Assembly: GCA_049522755.1 (NCBI GenBank)
Contig: JBEKNN010000006.1
Coordinates: forward strand, 1-64,000
From: PALSA-243 sp049522755
Lineage (GTDB): Bacteria > Acidobacteriota > Terriglobia > Bryobacterales > Bryobacteraceae
DNA length: 64,000 bases
Reading direction: 5' to 3'
Of the stretch, positions 16,253-25,750 are shown piece after piece. The stretch's first letter is position 1. Every line of letters begins with the position of its first letter. The translations under genes were made by a program, and so were the position numbers. Under the pieces are notes generated by a model. It saw only the letters and a list, made by a program, of their open reading frames with translations. It made no database searches and was not told the origin of the DNA.

Positions 16253-16256
16253 ACCT

Positions 16257-16508
16257 ATGACTGAAACGAAGACATATCCCCTGCGGCTTCCGAAGTCGCT
16301 CAAGAACGCGGTCGAACGGCTGAGCAAAGAGGACGGAACCAGCATGAACCAGTTCGTCGCTACGGCTGTGGCGGAAAAGGTTTCCGCCCTCCAGACGGCA
16401 GTGTACTTCGAAGACCGCAAGGCGCGGGCGGAGTTCAAGGCTTTCGATAAGATCATGAAGCGCCGCGGCGGAAAGCCGCCCCGCGATGGGGATCAAATGC
16501 CGGCGTAG
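16257..16508 (+). CDS. Ribbon-helix-helix antitoxin partner of the PIN toxin
   Basis: Predicted 83-aa protein from the ATG at 16257, with a perfect AAGGAGG ribosome site that lies inside the end of the toxin gene. The sequence TYPLRLPKSLKNAVERLSKED followed by SMNQFVATAVAEKVSALQT is a typical ribbon-helix-helix (Arc/HicB-tail/CopG) DNA-binding fold: beta strand, helix, S-x-N-x-F-V helix. The C-terminal basic tail would contact the toxin. It should neutralise the PIN ribonuclease and repress the operon. Toxin-first order is less usual for PIN pairs. Confidence 0.8.
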   Translation: MTETKTYPLRLPKSLKNAVERLSKEDGTSMNQFVATAVAEKVSALQTAVYFEDRKARAEFKAFDKIMKRRGGKPPRDGDQMPA

Positions 16509-16519
16509 CCGCAAGGGTG

Positions 16520-16547
16520 GCGGGCTACTTGTGCGCAAATAGCCCGC
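16520..16547. terminator. Hairpin after the antitoxin gene, possible terminator
   Basis: A perfect 8-bp stem GCGGGCTA/TAGCCCGC with a 12-base loop sits 12 bases after the antitoxin stop. No T-run follows, so factor-independent termination is uncertain. Confidence 0.4.
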
Positions 16548-16583
16548 TGCCGCAGCCGAATGAAGCGGCGCCAAACTTCTACA

Positions 16584-16742
16584 ATTCGACGAAACCTGAC
16601 GTACCAGTACGACGCGGACCTGGAAGCCAAACAAGGTAGCGGCGCTCACGCCCGAGCAGGTTTCGGACGCGTTCCGGCCTGGAGTCGGCGTAGATGGGCT
16701 GGCTGCGGTGACGATTTCAAGAAGGCGGCGGTAATTCAGTAG
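16584..16742 (+). pseudogene. 3' remnant of an M16 (insulinase-type) peptidase gene
   Basis: Three pieces in alternating frames read like the C-terminus of an M16 peptidase: RRNLTYQYDADLEAK (16587-16631), then KVAALTPEQVSDAFR (from 16633, shifted by one base), then GDDFKKAAV-I-Q and a TAG at 16740. The order L-T-P-E-Q-V ... G-D-F-K-K-A at the end is characteristic of pitrilysin-like peptidases. At least two frameshifts and the absence of the rest of the gene mean it is a relic. No upstream M16 sequence was found before 16560. Confidence 0.6.
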
Positions 16743-17051
16743 GGGTGAGCCGCGGTCTTACGACCGGCCCCGGTAACGCGCGCAATCCGCCTCTGCGGCC
16801 TGCGCTCCAATTCGCGCGGCGCGAGCGCCTTGTCAGGGCTTTCCCACGACGTGCCCAGGCAAACTCGCGGCAGTAACCGTCCTAGCCAATCTAAAACTCT
16901 CGCCGATCTGTCATAGAAGATGCCCGTTTTGCTGCCGCAGGTACTCGTTTTTACATCCAGCACGTTGCGCGCGGGCTTTCATTTGAACTAGAATCACACC
17001 ACTAAGAGCGTGTTGCGTGATAGAGTGAGTCACCGTAGCGGGGGATAAAGC
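16743..17051. other. Intergenic region before the 17052 gene
   Basis: Apart from the candidate promoter at 16965-16994 I recognise no gene, repeat or RNA here. Confidence 0.4.
16965..16994 (+). promoter_or_regulatory. Candidate sigma-70-type promoter
   Basis: TTGCGC (16965-16970) and TAGAAT (16989-16994) are 18 bases apart, giving a transcript start near 17001 and a leader of about 50 bases for the 17052 gene. Pattern match only. Confidence 0.35.
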
Positions 17052-20000
17052 ATGAGAGTCGCACTCTTTGTTATCGCGATTGTAATGATCATGGGATCCA
17101 CGGGCCTTCAGGCCCAGCCGGGTTCCGATACGCCTTCCCAACGTGTTGCCTTGGCGCGAGCGGCGTCGGGCAATCCCAATAACGTCGCAGCCCAGTTGGA
17201 ATACGCGGAGTTCCTGGAGCGCTATGCCGACCCCGGGGCGCGGGACGCCTACGCCAAATTGCTGGTCGCGGCGCAGCATGCCAAGGATAACGTCCGCGCG
17301 GGCGAGGCCGCCAGGCGCATGGCGATGCTCGATCTTTTAGCCGGCAACAGCGAGGCGGTGGCAAGCGATAGCCAAGCCTACCAGGCCGCTACTGGAAAAG
17401 CGCTGGCCGTGGGTAAGCCCGGTTCCGGGGAAACATGGCCCACGGCCCCACTGCCCGGCCCGCTACGCTCGTTCGCGCGCATGGCGGCCATTTCGCCGGA
17501 TTCCCTCCCGAGGGATATTCTGCCCGCCCTGGCCCACAACGTCATTACCAATGGCTACGAAGCCTCGCACGGCAACGAGGCGCTGGAGCAGACCGAGTAT
17601 CTGAAGCTGGTGCACCGCTACCTTTCGCAGGCGCACGAGCTCGACAAACTGGCCAACGACAGCAAGACGATTGAGGTCAAAAGCTGCGATGCGGCCAACG
17701 TGGCCGACCTGTTGCGCGTGCTGGGCTTCCGCATGCGCGGCGGCTGCGGTTCCGAGGTGGTGCTGGAGACCGTGAATGCGGCGCGGGCTTTCCTGACGAC
17801 CGATTCCGGCTTTCCCATCAATCGGCTGGAAGAGGCGCTACGCACGAACAAGCCTTTCACGTACGACTACCACCCTTCGCAAGTGCCCGTGCTCTTCGGT
17901 TCGGAATATTGGATGGCCGGCCTTAAGGAGGCGGAGCCGGTGGGCTTCATCGAAAGCTTCATCGGCGACCCAGCCATGTGCCGCCTGTACCTGGGCTTTT
18001 CGAAGCTGGACGCGGAGACCGCGGATGCGCTGCGCAAATCCGATACCTATCCGCACTTGAAGGCTTATGCGCACGTGCTCGATTTCTTCGGCGGCATGTT
18101 CGAAGTGCGCGACGGTAAGGCGGTGGTTCCGGGCGGCCAGCGTTCGGCCGCGGTGTGGGGCGAACTGGTCGGCGCGTCTCCGGAGCGCGGCGGCGACTTC
18201 TTCAACAAGCTGATTGAGAAAGACGACGGCTGGCTGTGCAGTCTCTATGACGCCTTGGCCCGCATTGGCGGACCGGTGCAAACCTACCTCACCGATCCGG
18301 TCCGGATGAAGCGCTTTTATACCGCGGTGCGAGGGCGGATTACCAGCCCAGGCCCGGCGCGCCCGGTGTTCCGCGCCAACACCGACATGATGCTGTTCAC
18401 CACGCGCTTACAGGTGGACGCGAGTGGAAAGCCGCACATTCCCGGCAACCTGGAAGTGTGGAAAGCGCTCTTCACCAATAACCCGCAAGGCAAATACGAC
18501 GGCAAACTGACGCGCCTGGCGATCACCTGGAAGGATTCGGACGATGTGCTGGAAGCGCTGTTCGCGCTGTGCCGCAAAACGGTGGAAAACGAGCCGCTGA
18601 AGATCTTCATGACGGTTTCGGATCTGGACCGGAACCGCGCCACGCCGCTGGCGGCGGCCACCGTGGACCGGCTGGCCCGCGATTACCGCCGTTACGGCAG
18701 CCAGTACCCCACTTTCGCCGAGGCCCGCACCATCAGCGATCAATCCATCAACCAGTTTCTCGATACCGCTGAAGCCATGCAGCGCATTCGCGATCCGTTG
18801 TTCCGCTCGGATGTCGCCGGTTCCTTCCAGGCCCTGATGGGCTTGTGGCAAATCTTCACGCGGCAGAAGATCGTTGCGGACGACCGCGCGGATGCGGCAT
18901 TTTCCGGCATCGTCACCAGCTTCGCTCAAGTGAAAACCAACCGCGAGTTGTTCGACGCCGGACGCAGCGGCGTGAAAACGCTCTTCGGCGGCTCCATTCC
19001 AGCCGGCGCGCAACAACACATGCTTGACCTGCTGGCAGGCGCCGGCGCCTCAGAGGACGCGGAAACGCGCGACGCCGTGGAACAGGAGTTCATCCGCATT
19101 CTGGATTCTCAGCGCATGCTGCCGCTGGACACTCTGTTACAGCTTGCCGACCAGTTGGAAAGCGGCAAGCCGGTGGCCGCGCAGACCAACAAGCTGGCTG
19201 CGCAGATTGCCGAAATACCCATCCCGCGGCCGCCGCTGACCGCCAACGAAAAGAACGCCATGGGCTTCGGCTACTACACGGACCGGCACCTGGATGCCGA
19301 GCGCAAGTTGAATTTTCGCGCGGCCATAGAGCGAACGGCGGGCGACCCGGCCAAACTCAAAGAACTGGTGGGCGACCTGGCGCCGCTGATGCGCGACACC
19401 CTGCTGGCCTTCAATTACGCTTATTACGCGCCTCCGGGAGCGCAGATTCTCTACACCAACCCGGTGTTTGTGCGCAGCCACGATTTCGTAGGCGGCGAAG
19501 GGCAATCGCGAACCTGGCTGCCTACGGAAACCTACGGCACTGGCTGGCCTTCGAACGGCGGCGGACGCCTGGTGGGCTCGCTTTCCTCGCTGCCCTACAC
19601 GCTGGCCGAAGCCGAGCAGAACTTCCTCGTCCCCACGCAGACGCAAGCGCTGATTTGGGGCGATCTGGTTCCACAGATGATCCTCAGCGCCAAGATTCCG
19701 CGCTGGTGGAATTCCACTCCGGCGCAGCTTCACTGGGTGGGCCTGCATCTGCGCTATGGGCATGAGCTACTGGCCGAATCGGCCTTCGACCCGGAACTGC
19801 GCGCGCTGGTGCTGGCCGCGCTGGGCGCCGTAGCATCGCCTGCGCGCACGTTTGCCGTGGGCCACTTGATCGAGCAGGGCGAAATCAGGGACGCCGCGGA
19901 TAACGTGACCCCCTCGGAGTTCTTCTCCGTGGCGCGTATGGTGGGGGCGCAGCGCGAGCCCCACAGTTCGTGTATCCTGTCAGAAATGCGCCAGCTTGCG

Positions 20001-20387
20001 GAGACATCGCCGAAAGAGGTGAATTACGCCGCGATATCGCACGAATTCGGCACGCCGAAGCCGACGCTCTCCAATTCCTACCAGCCCGAGCTGTTGAACC
20101 TGCGAACCTTTCCGACGCTGATGGGCTACTCCAGCCGCATCATGGCCGAAAGCTGGGAATCGAACACGCTCTTTTGGGCTTCTCTGGCGGACGAGATCAA
20201 CCTGCGGCCATCACAGCTCAATACGCAGATTCCGCAGTGGACGCAGAAGCTGGTGGAGCGCATCTTCGCCTCGCACCTGGAAGATTGGCCGGCGCTCTTG
20301 AAGTCTCTGCGCATGGTGGGAGAGGACGTTCGCAACGCGGCGCGGGCGGGTTCGGCAGGCGATCAAAAAGTGGGGCTGCTTCAATAA
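17052..20387 (+). CDS. Large exported protein of unknown function
   Basis: Predicted 1111-aa protein with a clear signal peptide (MRVALFVIAIVMIMGSTGLQAQPG). Residues about 30-110 (ARAASGNPNNVAAQLEYAEFLERYAD, split by helices of TPR length) suggest an N-terminal TPR-like scaffold. The rest is long, mostly helical and without a motif I recognise; tryptophan and tyrosine-rich patches lie around residues 790-900. No further transmembrane segment is evident. The VWFA-domain gene begins 21 bases after its stop and an HpnB-like glycosyltransferase overlaps that gene, so the three appear to be one transcription unit. A role in the cell envelope is inferred only from export and neighbours. Confidence 0.75.
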   Translation: MRVALFVIAIVMIMGSTGLQAQPGSDTPSQRVALARAASGNPNNVAAQLEYAEFLERYADPGARDAYAKLLVAAQHAKDNVRAGEAARRMAMLDLLAGNSEAVASDSQAYQAATGKALAVGKPGSGETWPTAPLPGPLRSFARMAAISPDSLPRDILPALAHNVITNGYEASHGNEALEQTEYLKLVHRYLSQAHELDKLANDSKTIEVKSCDAANVADLLRVLGFRMRGGCGSEVVLETVNAARAFLTTDSGFPINRLEEALRTNKPFTYDYHPSQVPVLFGSEYWMAGLKEAEPVGFIESFIGDPAMCRLYLGFSKLDAETADALRKSDTYPHLKAYAHVLDFFGGMFEVRDGKAVVPGGQRSAAVWGELVGASPERGGDFFNKLIEKDDGWLCSLYDALARIGGPVQTYLTDPVRMKRFYTAVRGRITSPGPARPVFRANTDMMLFTTRLQVDASGKPHIPGNLEVWKALFTNNPQGKYDGKLTRLAITWKDSDDVLEALFALCRKTVENEPLKIFMTVSDLDRNRATPLAAATVDRLARDYRRYGSQYPTFAEARTISDQSINQFLDTAEAMQRIRDPLFRSDVAGSFQALMGLWQIFTRQKIVADDRADAAFSGIVTSFAQVKTNRELFDAGRSGVKTLFGGSIPAGAQQHMLDLLAGAGASEDAETRDAVEQEFIRILDSQRMLPLDTLLQLADQLESGKPVAAQTNKLAAQIAEIPIPRPPLTANEKNAMGFGYYTDRHLDAERKLNFRAAIERTAGDPAKLKELVGDLAPLMRDTLLAFNYAYYAPPGAQILYTNPVFVRSHDFVGGEGQSRTWLPTETYGTGWPSNGGGRLVGSLSSLPYTLAEAEQNFLVPTQTQALIWGDLVPQMILSAKIPRWWNSTPAQLHWVGLHLRYGHELLAESAFDPELRALVLAALGAVASPARTFAVGHLIEQGEIRDAADNVTPSEFFSVARMVGAQREPHSSCILSEMRQLAETSPKEVNYAAISHEFGTPKPTLSNSYQPELLNLRTFPTLMGYSSRIMAESWESNTLFWASLADEINLRPSQLNTQIPQWTQKLVERIFASHLEDWPALLKSLRMVGEDVRNAARAGSAGDQKVGLLQ

Positions 20388-20408
20388 GAATATAACCGGT
20401 AAACCACG

Positions 20409-21395
20409 ATGACAATATCGCGACGAGGATTCATGGGAATGACGGCGGGCGGGCTTCTGCTGCGCGCGCAAGACGGCCAGCACCCCATTTTCCGGGTGAA
20501 AGTGGACATGGTGGTGCTCAGCTTTCAGGTGACGGATAGCAAGAACCACTACATCAACGGGCTGAAGCCCACCGACTTCAAGATCTACGAGGACGGCATT
20601 TTGCAACGGGTTTCCACCTTCGCCGAGGGCGCGAGTACGCCGGTGGCCGTGAGTCCCGATGGCACGACGCGTCCGCTGGTGGAAGCGAAGAAGGAAGAAA
20701 TACCGGGCATGGACCGGCCGGACGCTTTCGTGGGCGCCAACGTTTTCGTCCTCTTCGACACCAGCAACTTCATGTATAAAGGCTTCGTCTACGCCGAGGA
20801 TGCCATCGCCGATTTCGTCCGCGGATTGGACCGCGCCGATTCGGTGGCGGTCTACACCTTCAGCCGCAACCTTTCGCGCGCGGCGACGCTGACGCGCGAT
20901 CATGGAGACGCCATTCAGGGCCTGCGAACATCGGTCGCCGGAGACGACACGGCTCTCTATAACGCGCTGCTGCTCACGCTGCGCGATGCCGCGAAGGTGC
21001 CGGGGCGCAAGGTGGTGATCGTGTTCTCAAACGGCCCCGATAACGCCAGCATGGTGGCGCCGGACGACGTACGCGCGGTGGCCGAAGACGAAGGCATTCC
21101 GATTTACGTGATCTCCACTAACGAGGTCAATAAGGATCCTATCTCGAGCAGCGTGTTCCGCCGCATCGCGCAGCGCACCGGCGGCAAGGCTTATTGGGCG
21201 CGCACCTGGCAGAAGCAGGTGGAGGCGTTCGAGGATATTCGCGAGGATATGAGTAACTCGTACACCATCACTTACTATCCCGCGGCCAATCCGAACGACG
21301 GCTTCCGCACGATCTCGGTCGAGATTGTGAGCGACCCGGGCAAGAAGTATCGCATCCACAAGCGGCCCGGCTACCGTCCCACTAAAGCCTTTTGA
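20409..21395 (+). CDS. Tat-exported VWFA-related acidobacterial protein
   Basis: Predicted 328-aa protein. It opens with a twin-arginine-like signal (SRRGFMGMTAGGLLL), then the module FRVKVDMVVLSFQVTDSKN ... INGLKPTDFKIYEDG, which is the conserved N-terminal half of VWFA-related acidobacterial proteins (TIGR03436). The von Willebrand A-type domain starts near FVLFDTSNFMYKG (residue 115); the metal-site pattern D-x-S-x-S is present only as D-T-S-N-F, so metal binding may be altered. Later conserved parts are KVVIVFSNGPDNAS and FRRIAQRTGGKAYW. Function is unknown; the fold is used for protein-protein contacts. It follows the 1111-aa protein gene closely. Confidence 0.88.
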   Translation: MTISRRGFMGMTAGGLLLRAQDGQHPIFRVKVDMVVLSFQVTDSKNHYINGLKPTDFKIYEDGILQRVSTFAEGASTPVAVSPDGTTRPLVEAKKEEIPGMDRPDAFVGANVFVLFDTSNFMYKGFVYAEDAIADFVRGLDRADSVAVYTFSRNLSRAATLTRDHGDAIQGLRTSVAGDDTALYNALLLTLRDAAKVPGRKVVIVFSNGPDNASMVAPDDVRAVAEDEGIPIYVISTNEVNKDPISSSVFRRIAQRTGGKAYWARTWQKQVEAFEDIREDMSNSYTITYYPAANPNDGFRTISVEIVSDPGKKYRIHKRPGYRPTKAF

Positions 21396-22537
21396 CGCTG
21401 GTTGGCGCCGCGGTCTGTATTGTCTGGGTGTATCTGCTTTGGCGTTGCGCGGGCCCGTGGCCTGCGACGTTGGGTTTGCGTGCATACACGCAGACCAAGG
21501 GCGAGTCCAACGGAACTGCAGACGACCACTCCCAGGCCATGGGCCCGCGCCACTCTGTCGCCGCCATAATCCCTGCGCGGAATGAGGCTGCGGTGGTGGC
21601 GCAATCCATCCGTTCGCTTACGGAACAGAACTACGCCGGCGCGTTTCGCATCGTGCTGGTGGATGACGATAGCTCGGATGGCACCGCCGTCATCGCGCGG
21701 AACGCGGACGCATCCGGACGCCTTACAGTTGTTCGCGCCGCGCCGCTTCCGCCCGGCTGGACGGGAAAACTGTGGGCGGTTTCGCAAGGCGTGGCGCACG
21801 CGGGCGCGCCGGATTACCTGCTGCTCACCGATGCCGATATCGTCCATCCGCCTCAGAATCTCGACGGGCTGGTTTCCCGCGCGGAAACTGGATACGATCT
21901 GGTCTCTTACATGGCGAAGCTGAAGTGCGACTCGCCGGCTGAGCGCGCGCTCATTCCGGCATTCGTATTCTTCTTCTTCATGCTCTACCCACCCGCATGG
22001 ATTCGCAATCCGCGACGCAAGACCGCGGGCGCGGCGGGCGGCTGCATCCTGATTCGCCGCGAGATGCTGGAACGCATTGGCGGCATCGCGGCGATTCGCG
22101 GCGAGCTGATCGACGATTGCGCACTGGCGCGGGCCGTGAAGCGGGCGGGTGGCCGGGTTTGGCTGGGCTTGAGCGATGGCACGCGCAGCATCCGCGACTA
22201 TGCGACCTTCGGCGAGATTGGCCGCATGATCTCGCGAACGGCATTCACGCAACTGCGTTACTCAGCGCTGCTGCTGGCGGGAACCATTTTCGGTTTGGCG
22301 TTTACGTACTTGCTGCCGGTGGCATTGACCATCGCCGGCCAACCGCTGGGCGCTGCGGCGTGGCTGCTGATGTCGATTTGCTACTGGCCGGCGCTCCGCT
22401 TCTACGGGCGCAGTCCGCTATGGGCGCCGCTGCTGCCGTTGATCGCGGCCTTCTATATGGGGTGTACGGTCCACTCGGCCATCCAATATTGGCGGGGAGT
22501 GGGCGGGCTTTGGAAGGGGCGCGTTCAGGCTAGTTGA
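21392..22537 (+). CDS. hpnB: HpnB-like hopanoid-associated glycosyltransferase
   Basis: Predicted 381-aa membrane protein beginning at a TTG that overlaps the previous stop (TTGA). An N-terminal hydrophobic helix is followed by a GT2 domain: AAIIPARNEAAVVAQSI, VLVDDDSSDGTA, APLPPGWTGKLWAVSQG, LLTDADIVHPP with the metal-binding D-x-D, and LIDDCALARAVKRAGG. Three or more hydrophobic helices follow, including ALLLAGTIFGLAFTYLLPVAL. The string P-L-P-P-G-W-T-G-K-L-W-A-V is highly typical of HpnB, a glycosyltransferase linked with hopanoid gene clusters. No squalene-hopene cyclase is in view. Donor and acceptor unknown. Confidence 0.85.
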   Translation: MTLVGAAVCIVWVYLLWRCAGPWPATLGLRAYTQTKGESNGTADDHSQAMGPRHSVAAIIPARNEAAVVAQSIRSLTEQNYAGAFRIVLVDDDSSDGTAVIARNADASGRLTVVRAAPLPPGWTGKLWAVSQGVAHAGAPDYLLLTDADIVHPPQNLDGLVSRAETGYDLVSYMAKLKCDSPAERALIPAFVFFFFMLYPPAWIRNPRRKTAGAAGGCILIRREMLERIGGIAAIRGELIDDCALARAVKRAGGRVWLGLSDGTRSIRDYATFGEIGRMISRTAFTQLRYSALLLAGTIFGLAFTYLLPVALTIAGQPLGAAAWLLMSICYWPALRFYGRSPLWAPLLPLIAAFYMGCTVHSAIQYWRGVGGLWKGRVQAS

Positions 22538-22833
22538 GCGTGGACGGCCACCGGATCGCGAGTGCTGCGCGGCTGACTGTAGCGTGTCAGGATATAGGAA
22601 ATTGCCGGCATTTTTAGCAAGCGGCAACCCCGCCAAAAGTCCGACATGACTACGGGTCGAAGCGCCACGGACCCGGGAATGTCAAGTTTCCAGAAAGCCC
22701 GTTTTTTGTCAACAACTCCCGTTTCGTGCGGCTGGGGCTGTTTCGGAGTGGCGCATCAATCGGGACCTGACTCCAGGGTTCGGCAGCATTTAAGCGAATA
22801 AGATATCATCTCGCATAGAACAACAGGATCACC

Positions 22834-23451
22834 ATGCAGGAATACCTCCGAGAACTGATATCTCGCATGACAACGAGGGACGATCATTCCTTGAACTCTG
22901 ATGATTCAGTGGCATGGCATGCATACAGAGAGGCGGAGACGCTGTCAGACTCTTCCATGGTCGGTGAATTGGCTGAGTACGTGGATAAAGAAAAGAACAA
23001 AAAACGGCGCCGTGCCGCTTACTTTATTCTCGGGAAGCTCGGCCAGCACGTCCGCGGCACTAATTGTGCGTCAGTCTTGCTGTCGCGTCTGAACAGTGAG
23101 AACGAGAAGTATGTGCTCTCAGGTCTCCTTGACGCGCTGAGTTGGATAAGCAAGCCTGGGGGTCTTGACCTGGGACCTGTATACCGCCTGCTTCGTGATG
23201 ACCGCTGGTTGGTTCGGCAATCTGCGATTCAATGTCTCAGGCGGACAGACACGCCGGAAGCAGAGGACAAAGTCATAGAACTCTTGGCGACGACGACCGA
23301 CCCACAGGACATGATCTATTGCCATGCCATGTTAAACGAAATTGGCACCACGAAATCACTGCCCTTTCTGGAAAAGAGCCTAAGCTTCCGAAAACGGGAC
23401 GTGGAGCAGTCCGCTAGGTTGGCTATTGAAGCCATCAAATCGAGGGAATGA
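22834..23451 (+). CDS. HEAT-repeat-like hypothetical protein, lower GC
   Basis: Predicted 205-aa soluble protein with repeating helix pairs: RRRAAYFILGKLGQHVRG, KYVLSGLLDALSWISKPGG, RWLVRQSAIQCLRRTDTPEAE, QDMIYCHAMLNEIGTTKS, RDVEQSARLAIEAIKSRE. This spacing of about 32 residues and the small-hydrophobic pattern fit HEAT or armadillo-type repeats that form binding scaffolds. No catalytic site is visible. Base composition is visibly less GC-rich than most of the window, and the gene stands alone between unrelated genes, consistent with horizontal acquisition. Immunity or binding functions are possible but unsupported. Confidence 0.65.
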   Translation: MQEYLRELISRMTTRDDHSLNSDDSVAWHAYREAETLSDSSMVGELAEYVDKEKNKKRRRAAYFILGKLGQHVRGTNCASVLLSRLNSENEKYVLSGLLDALSWISKPGGLDLGPVYRLLRDDRWLVRQSAIQCLRRTDTPEAEDKVIELLATTTDPQDMIYCHAMLNEIGTTKSLPFLEKSLSFRKRDVEQSARLAIEAIKSRE

Positions 23452-23679
23452 GTCAACCTGGATGCTTGCGAATTCAACAATCTCATTTAACTCCTGGATG
23501 GTCGGCAACCCCGAGGTTATCCACTTTGACAAAAAGTAGGCTTTCCGAAAACTAGGCCGCGACTGTCCTGTTTTACGGCCACTCTCCGAAAAGCTCACTC
23601 ACAGGCCATAATCGACGGGACGGGTATGTTTGACGGTGATCCTGCGCGGAAACGGAGAGGCGAGAACACTCCATGGGTA

Positions 23680-24503
23680 TCAGTTGTCTATGGGGTTTCG
23701 ATCCCCGGCTATAACGACAAGATATTCCAGATCTTCACTACGCCTCTCGATCTTTAGGCCGAGCTTTGCAGCGCCGTAGACATGGAAGGGAATCCGGAGG
23801 TATCCTCCGACGCCCCCATTGCCTGCGCACATTCCAATTGGATCCGGCAATGACCGTCCAATCCGGTGCGGTCCAGGACCGGACGGTCAGAACCATCATG
23901 CAAAGCCCTTGCCAAGAAAGCCACAGTATGGGCCTCAACTAGCATGGTAGCCTCACCCCGGGTGAAAACGCGATTCGCAGGACAGTCCCCCGCTTCAAGT
24001 GCGTGCAAAGGACCGATGCGCTCCTCGATGCTCTGAGGTCTCTCCTGAGCCTTCATTTCGCATGCTTGAAGCTTCGGCCCGCCTTGCGCGACGGTAATCA
24101 CATACACCGGGCTCGCTCCCAATTCACGACGTACCACCAAGTGAAACCGGTCCGCCAGCAACTGACGCAACATTGCAGGAATATCTCTGCTGGTGGCGCC
24201 TTTCGGTATCGTTGCGACAACGTCATAGAAAATCTCTCTTATCCATGCCGGGCCGGACACCTGGTAGACCTCCAACCCATAGGCGCGGAGGAGCAGATAC
24301 AACATATTTACGGGACGGTACTCGTATCTTCCGTCATCTTCACGTCTTGTTGCTGGTCCACTACCAGGTATCCTCACAACCGGCTTGACAGAGACAACCT
24401 CAAAGGAAATCGGACGCTGAGTTGAAGGTGTCTGAGCGCAGGAAACTACGGCCAACTGTAAAAACGCCGCTGCATAGCAAAGCGCGATTGCTGCCTTTCT
24501 CAC
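23680..24503 (-). pseudogene. TIGR03435-type protein gene with a late -1 frameshift
   Basis: The uninterrupted frame from 24503 stops at 23754 after 249 codons: a signal peptide (MRKAAIALCYAAAFLQLAVVSC), then ISFEVVSVKPV, LLRAYGLEVYQVSGPAWI, MLRQLLADRFHLVVRRE, YVITVAQGGPKL and PVLDRTGLDGHCRIQLE. It ends MSTALQSSA. Shifting back one base near 23766 (CTGCAAAGC) continues with KLGLKIERRSEDLEYLVVIA and ends GDRNPIDN at 23680. That is exactly the C-terminal pattern expected for the family, so a lost A in the short A-run, or a sequencing error, breaks the gene. Family function unknown; the proteins are exported. Confidence 0.8.
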
Positions 24504-24940
24504 TTGATCGCCTCCTCACTGCCATTCTAAGCTTGCGTCGCCGTAAGGAACTCCGGCGCGCCTGCTGGGCCCATTCTGGACGAAACGCCCGACTCAGATG
24601 TCGCACGCTCGAAGAGATACATCCTCCTTGACGCCATAGCATTTACGCTAGTGCCTTTTGGGCGTTTCATCGCCCACCCCGAAGCGATTCGCCCGCGGCC
24701 CTTAGGCTGGAAGCGCACGCAGGCGAACCCGCTCGCGGACAAAGGAACGCGATGCACTCCGATATCGCCAGGGATGCAGCTCGCAGCAAGCCGACGCTCT
24801 ACCCGCCACACCCGCGAGATCGCGACCAGCAGGCTGAGCGCTCCAGGAGTTGTATGCCGGGTCGGCGACATAGGGTATCGAAGCCACCACCGTAAGAGAG
24901 TGATTTTCGCGACAGTGAAAACTCCGCGTCACACCCTTAA
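24504..24940. other. Intergenic region, no gene recognised
   Basis: This 437-base gap lies between two leftward genes. It contains one copy of the dispersed CCCTTACGG repeat at 24878-24908. Frames on both strands are short and show no family signature. Confidence 0.45.
24878..24908 (-). repeat. Dispersed repeat, copy 2 (diverged)
   Basis: On the minus strand it reads GAAAATCACTCTCTTACGG then TGGTGGCTTCGA, matching copy 1 (9531-9560) with a few changes. Confidence 0.6.
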
Positions 24941-25750
24941 CTAACGAACCTTGCCCGCGGAGTTTTCAAGAACCACATCCGAGAGCACAGCAGTGTCGGA
25001 TTTGTCCGGCAGGTGCGAGCAGAAGCCAATGCCGACGTAGAAGGTTCCGTCGATATGCACGTTGATGGGTGGGCCAAACTGGCTCATAGGCTCGCCTTCC
25101 AGGCTGACGAAGAGCGCGAAGGAGTCGCCGCGCTTTTCGATGCCGATGCGCTTGGCTATGACGCCGACGAGGCTGTCGGGGCTGGCGCCGCCGGGACGGC
25201 CGCGTCCCCCGATGCGATACTCCATGTCCGTGACGCGAACGCCCTTCTGGGGACGCTGCGCCAGGTGAATCATGCCGAGGCCGTGCAACGCGGTGACGGC
25301 CTCTTTGGAATCGTCCTCAAGGTCCTGCCGAATAACGAGGACCGCCTTGCGGTCGCCATAACCGTTCGGGTCCGGATAAGCGATGCCGGCCGCGAGTGAG
25401 ACGTCGCCGGACATTTTCTTCCAGAGATAACGAAACTCGTCGCGCGTGTACCAGACGTTGTAGCCGGCGGAGTTGATGGTGTACTGCTTCGTTCCGGCGT
25501 CGTAACTGGCGCTTCCCGGGACCAGCGCGCTTCCAATGTCGGACTGACCCTCAAAGATGCCGATCGGCGTATTGAAATTCTTGCTGGGTCTGTGAAAATC
25601 CGGTGGCGGCGCTACCTGGACGTGGGTCGCGGAGCCCGGCTGCGCCCATGCCGGCGCGACGGGTACTTGCGCGCGGACCGGATGCGTCGCCGCGCATAGC
25701 ATCAGGACCGGCAGAGACAGTGGAATGGAAAACGCAGAGGCGGTCTTCAT
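24941..25750 (-). CDS. Exported DUF1349-like (concanavalin-fold) protein
   Basis: Predicted 269-aa protein. The ATG at 25750 is chosen because it opens a signal peptide (MKTASAFSIPLSLPVLMLCA) ending near VRAQ; the longer frame upstream has none. After a proline-rich stretch the sequence shows features of a beta-sandwich: FEGQSDIGSALVPGSASYDA, TINSAGYNVWYTRDEFRYLW, then MSGDVSLAAGIAYPDP and KAVLVIRQDLEDDSKEAV. This segment recurs in acidobacterial proteins often attached to or beside TolB-like propellers. Probably an extracellular or periplasmic carbohydrate- or surface-binding protein. No catalytic residues assigned. Confidence 0.7.
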   Translation of the reverse strand: MKTASAFSIPLSLPVLMLCAATHPVRAQVPVAPAWAQPGSATHVQVAPPPDFHRPSKNFNTPIGIFEGQSDIGSALVPGSASYDAGTKQYTINSAGYNVWYTRDEFRYLWKKMSGDVSLAAGIAYPDPNGYGDRKAVLVIRQDLEDDSKEAVTALHGLGMIHLAQRPQKGVRVTDMEYRIGGRGRPGGASPDSLVGVIAKRIGIEKRGDSFALFVSLEGEPMSQFGPPINVHIDGTFYVGIGFCSHLPDKSDTAVLSDVVLENSAGKVR

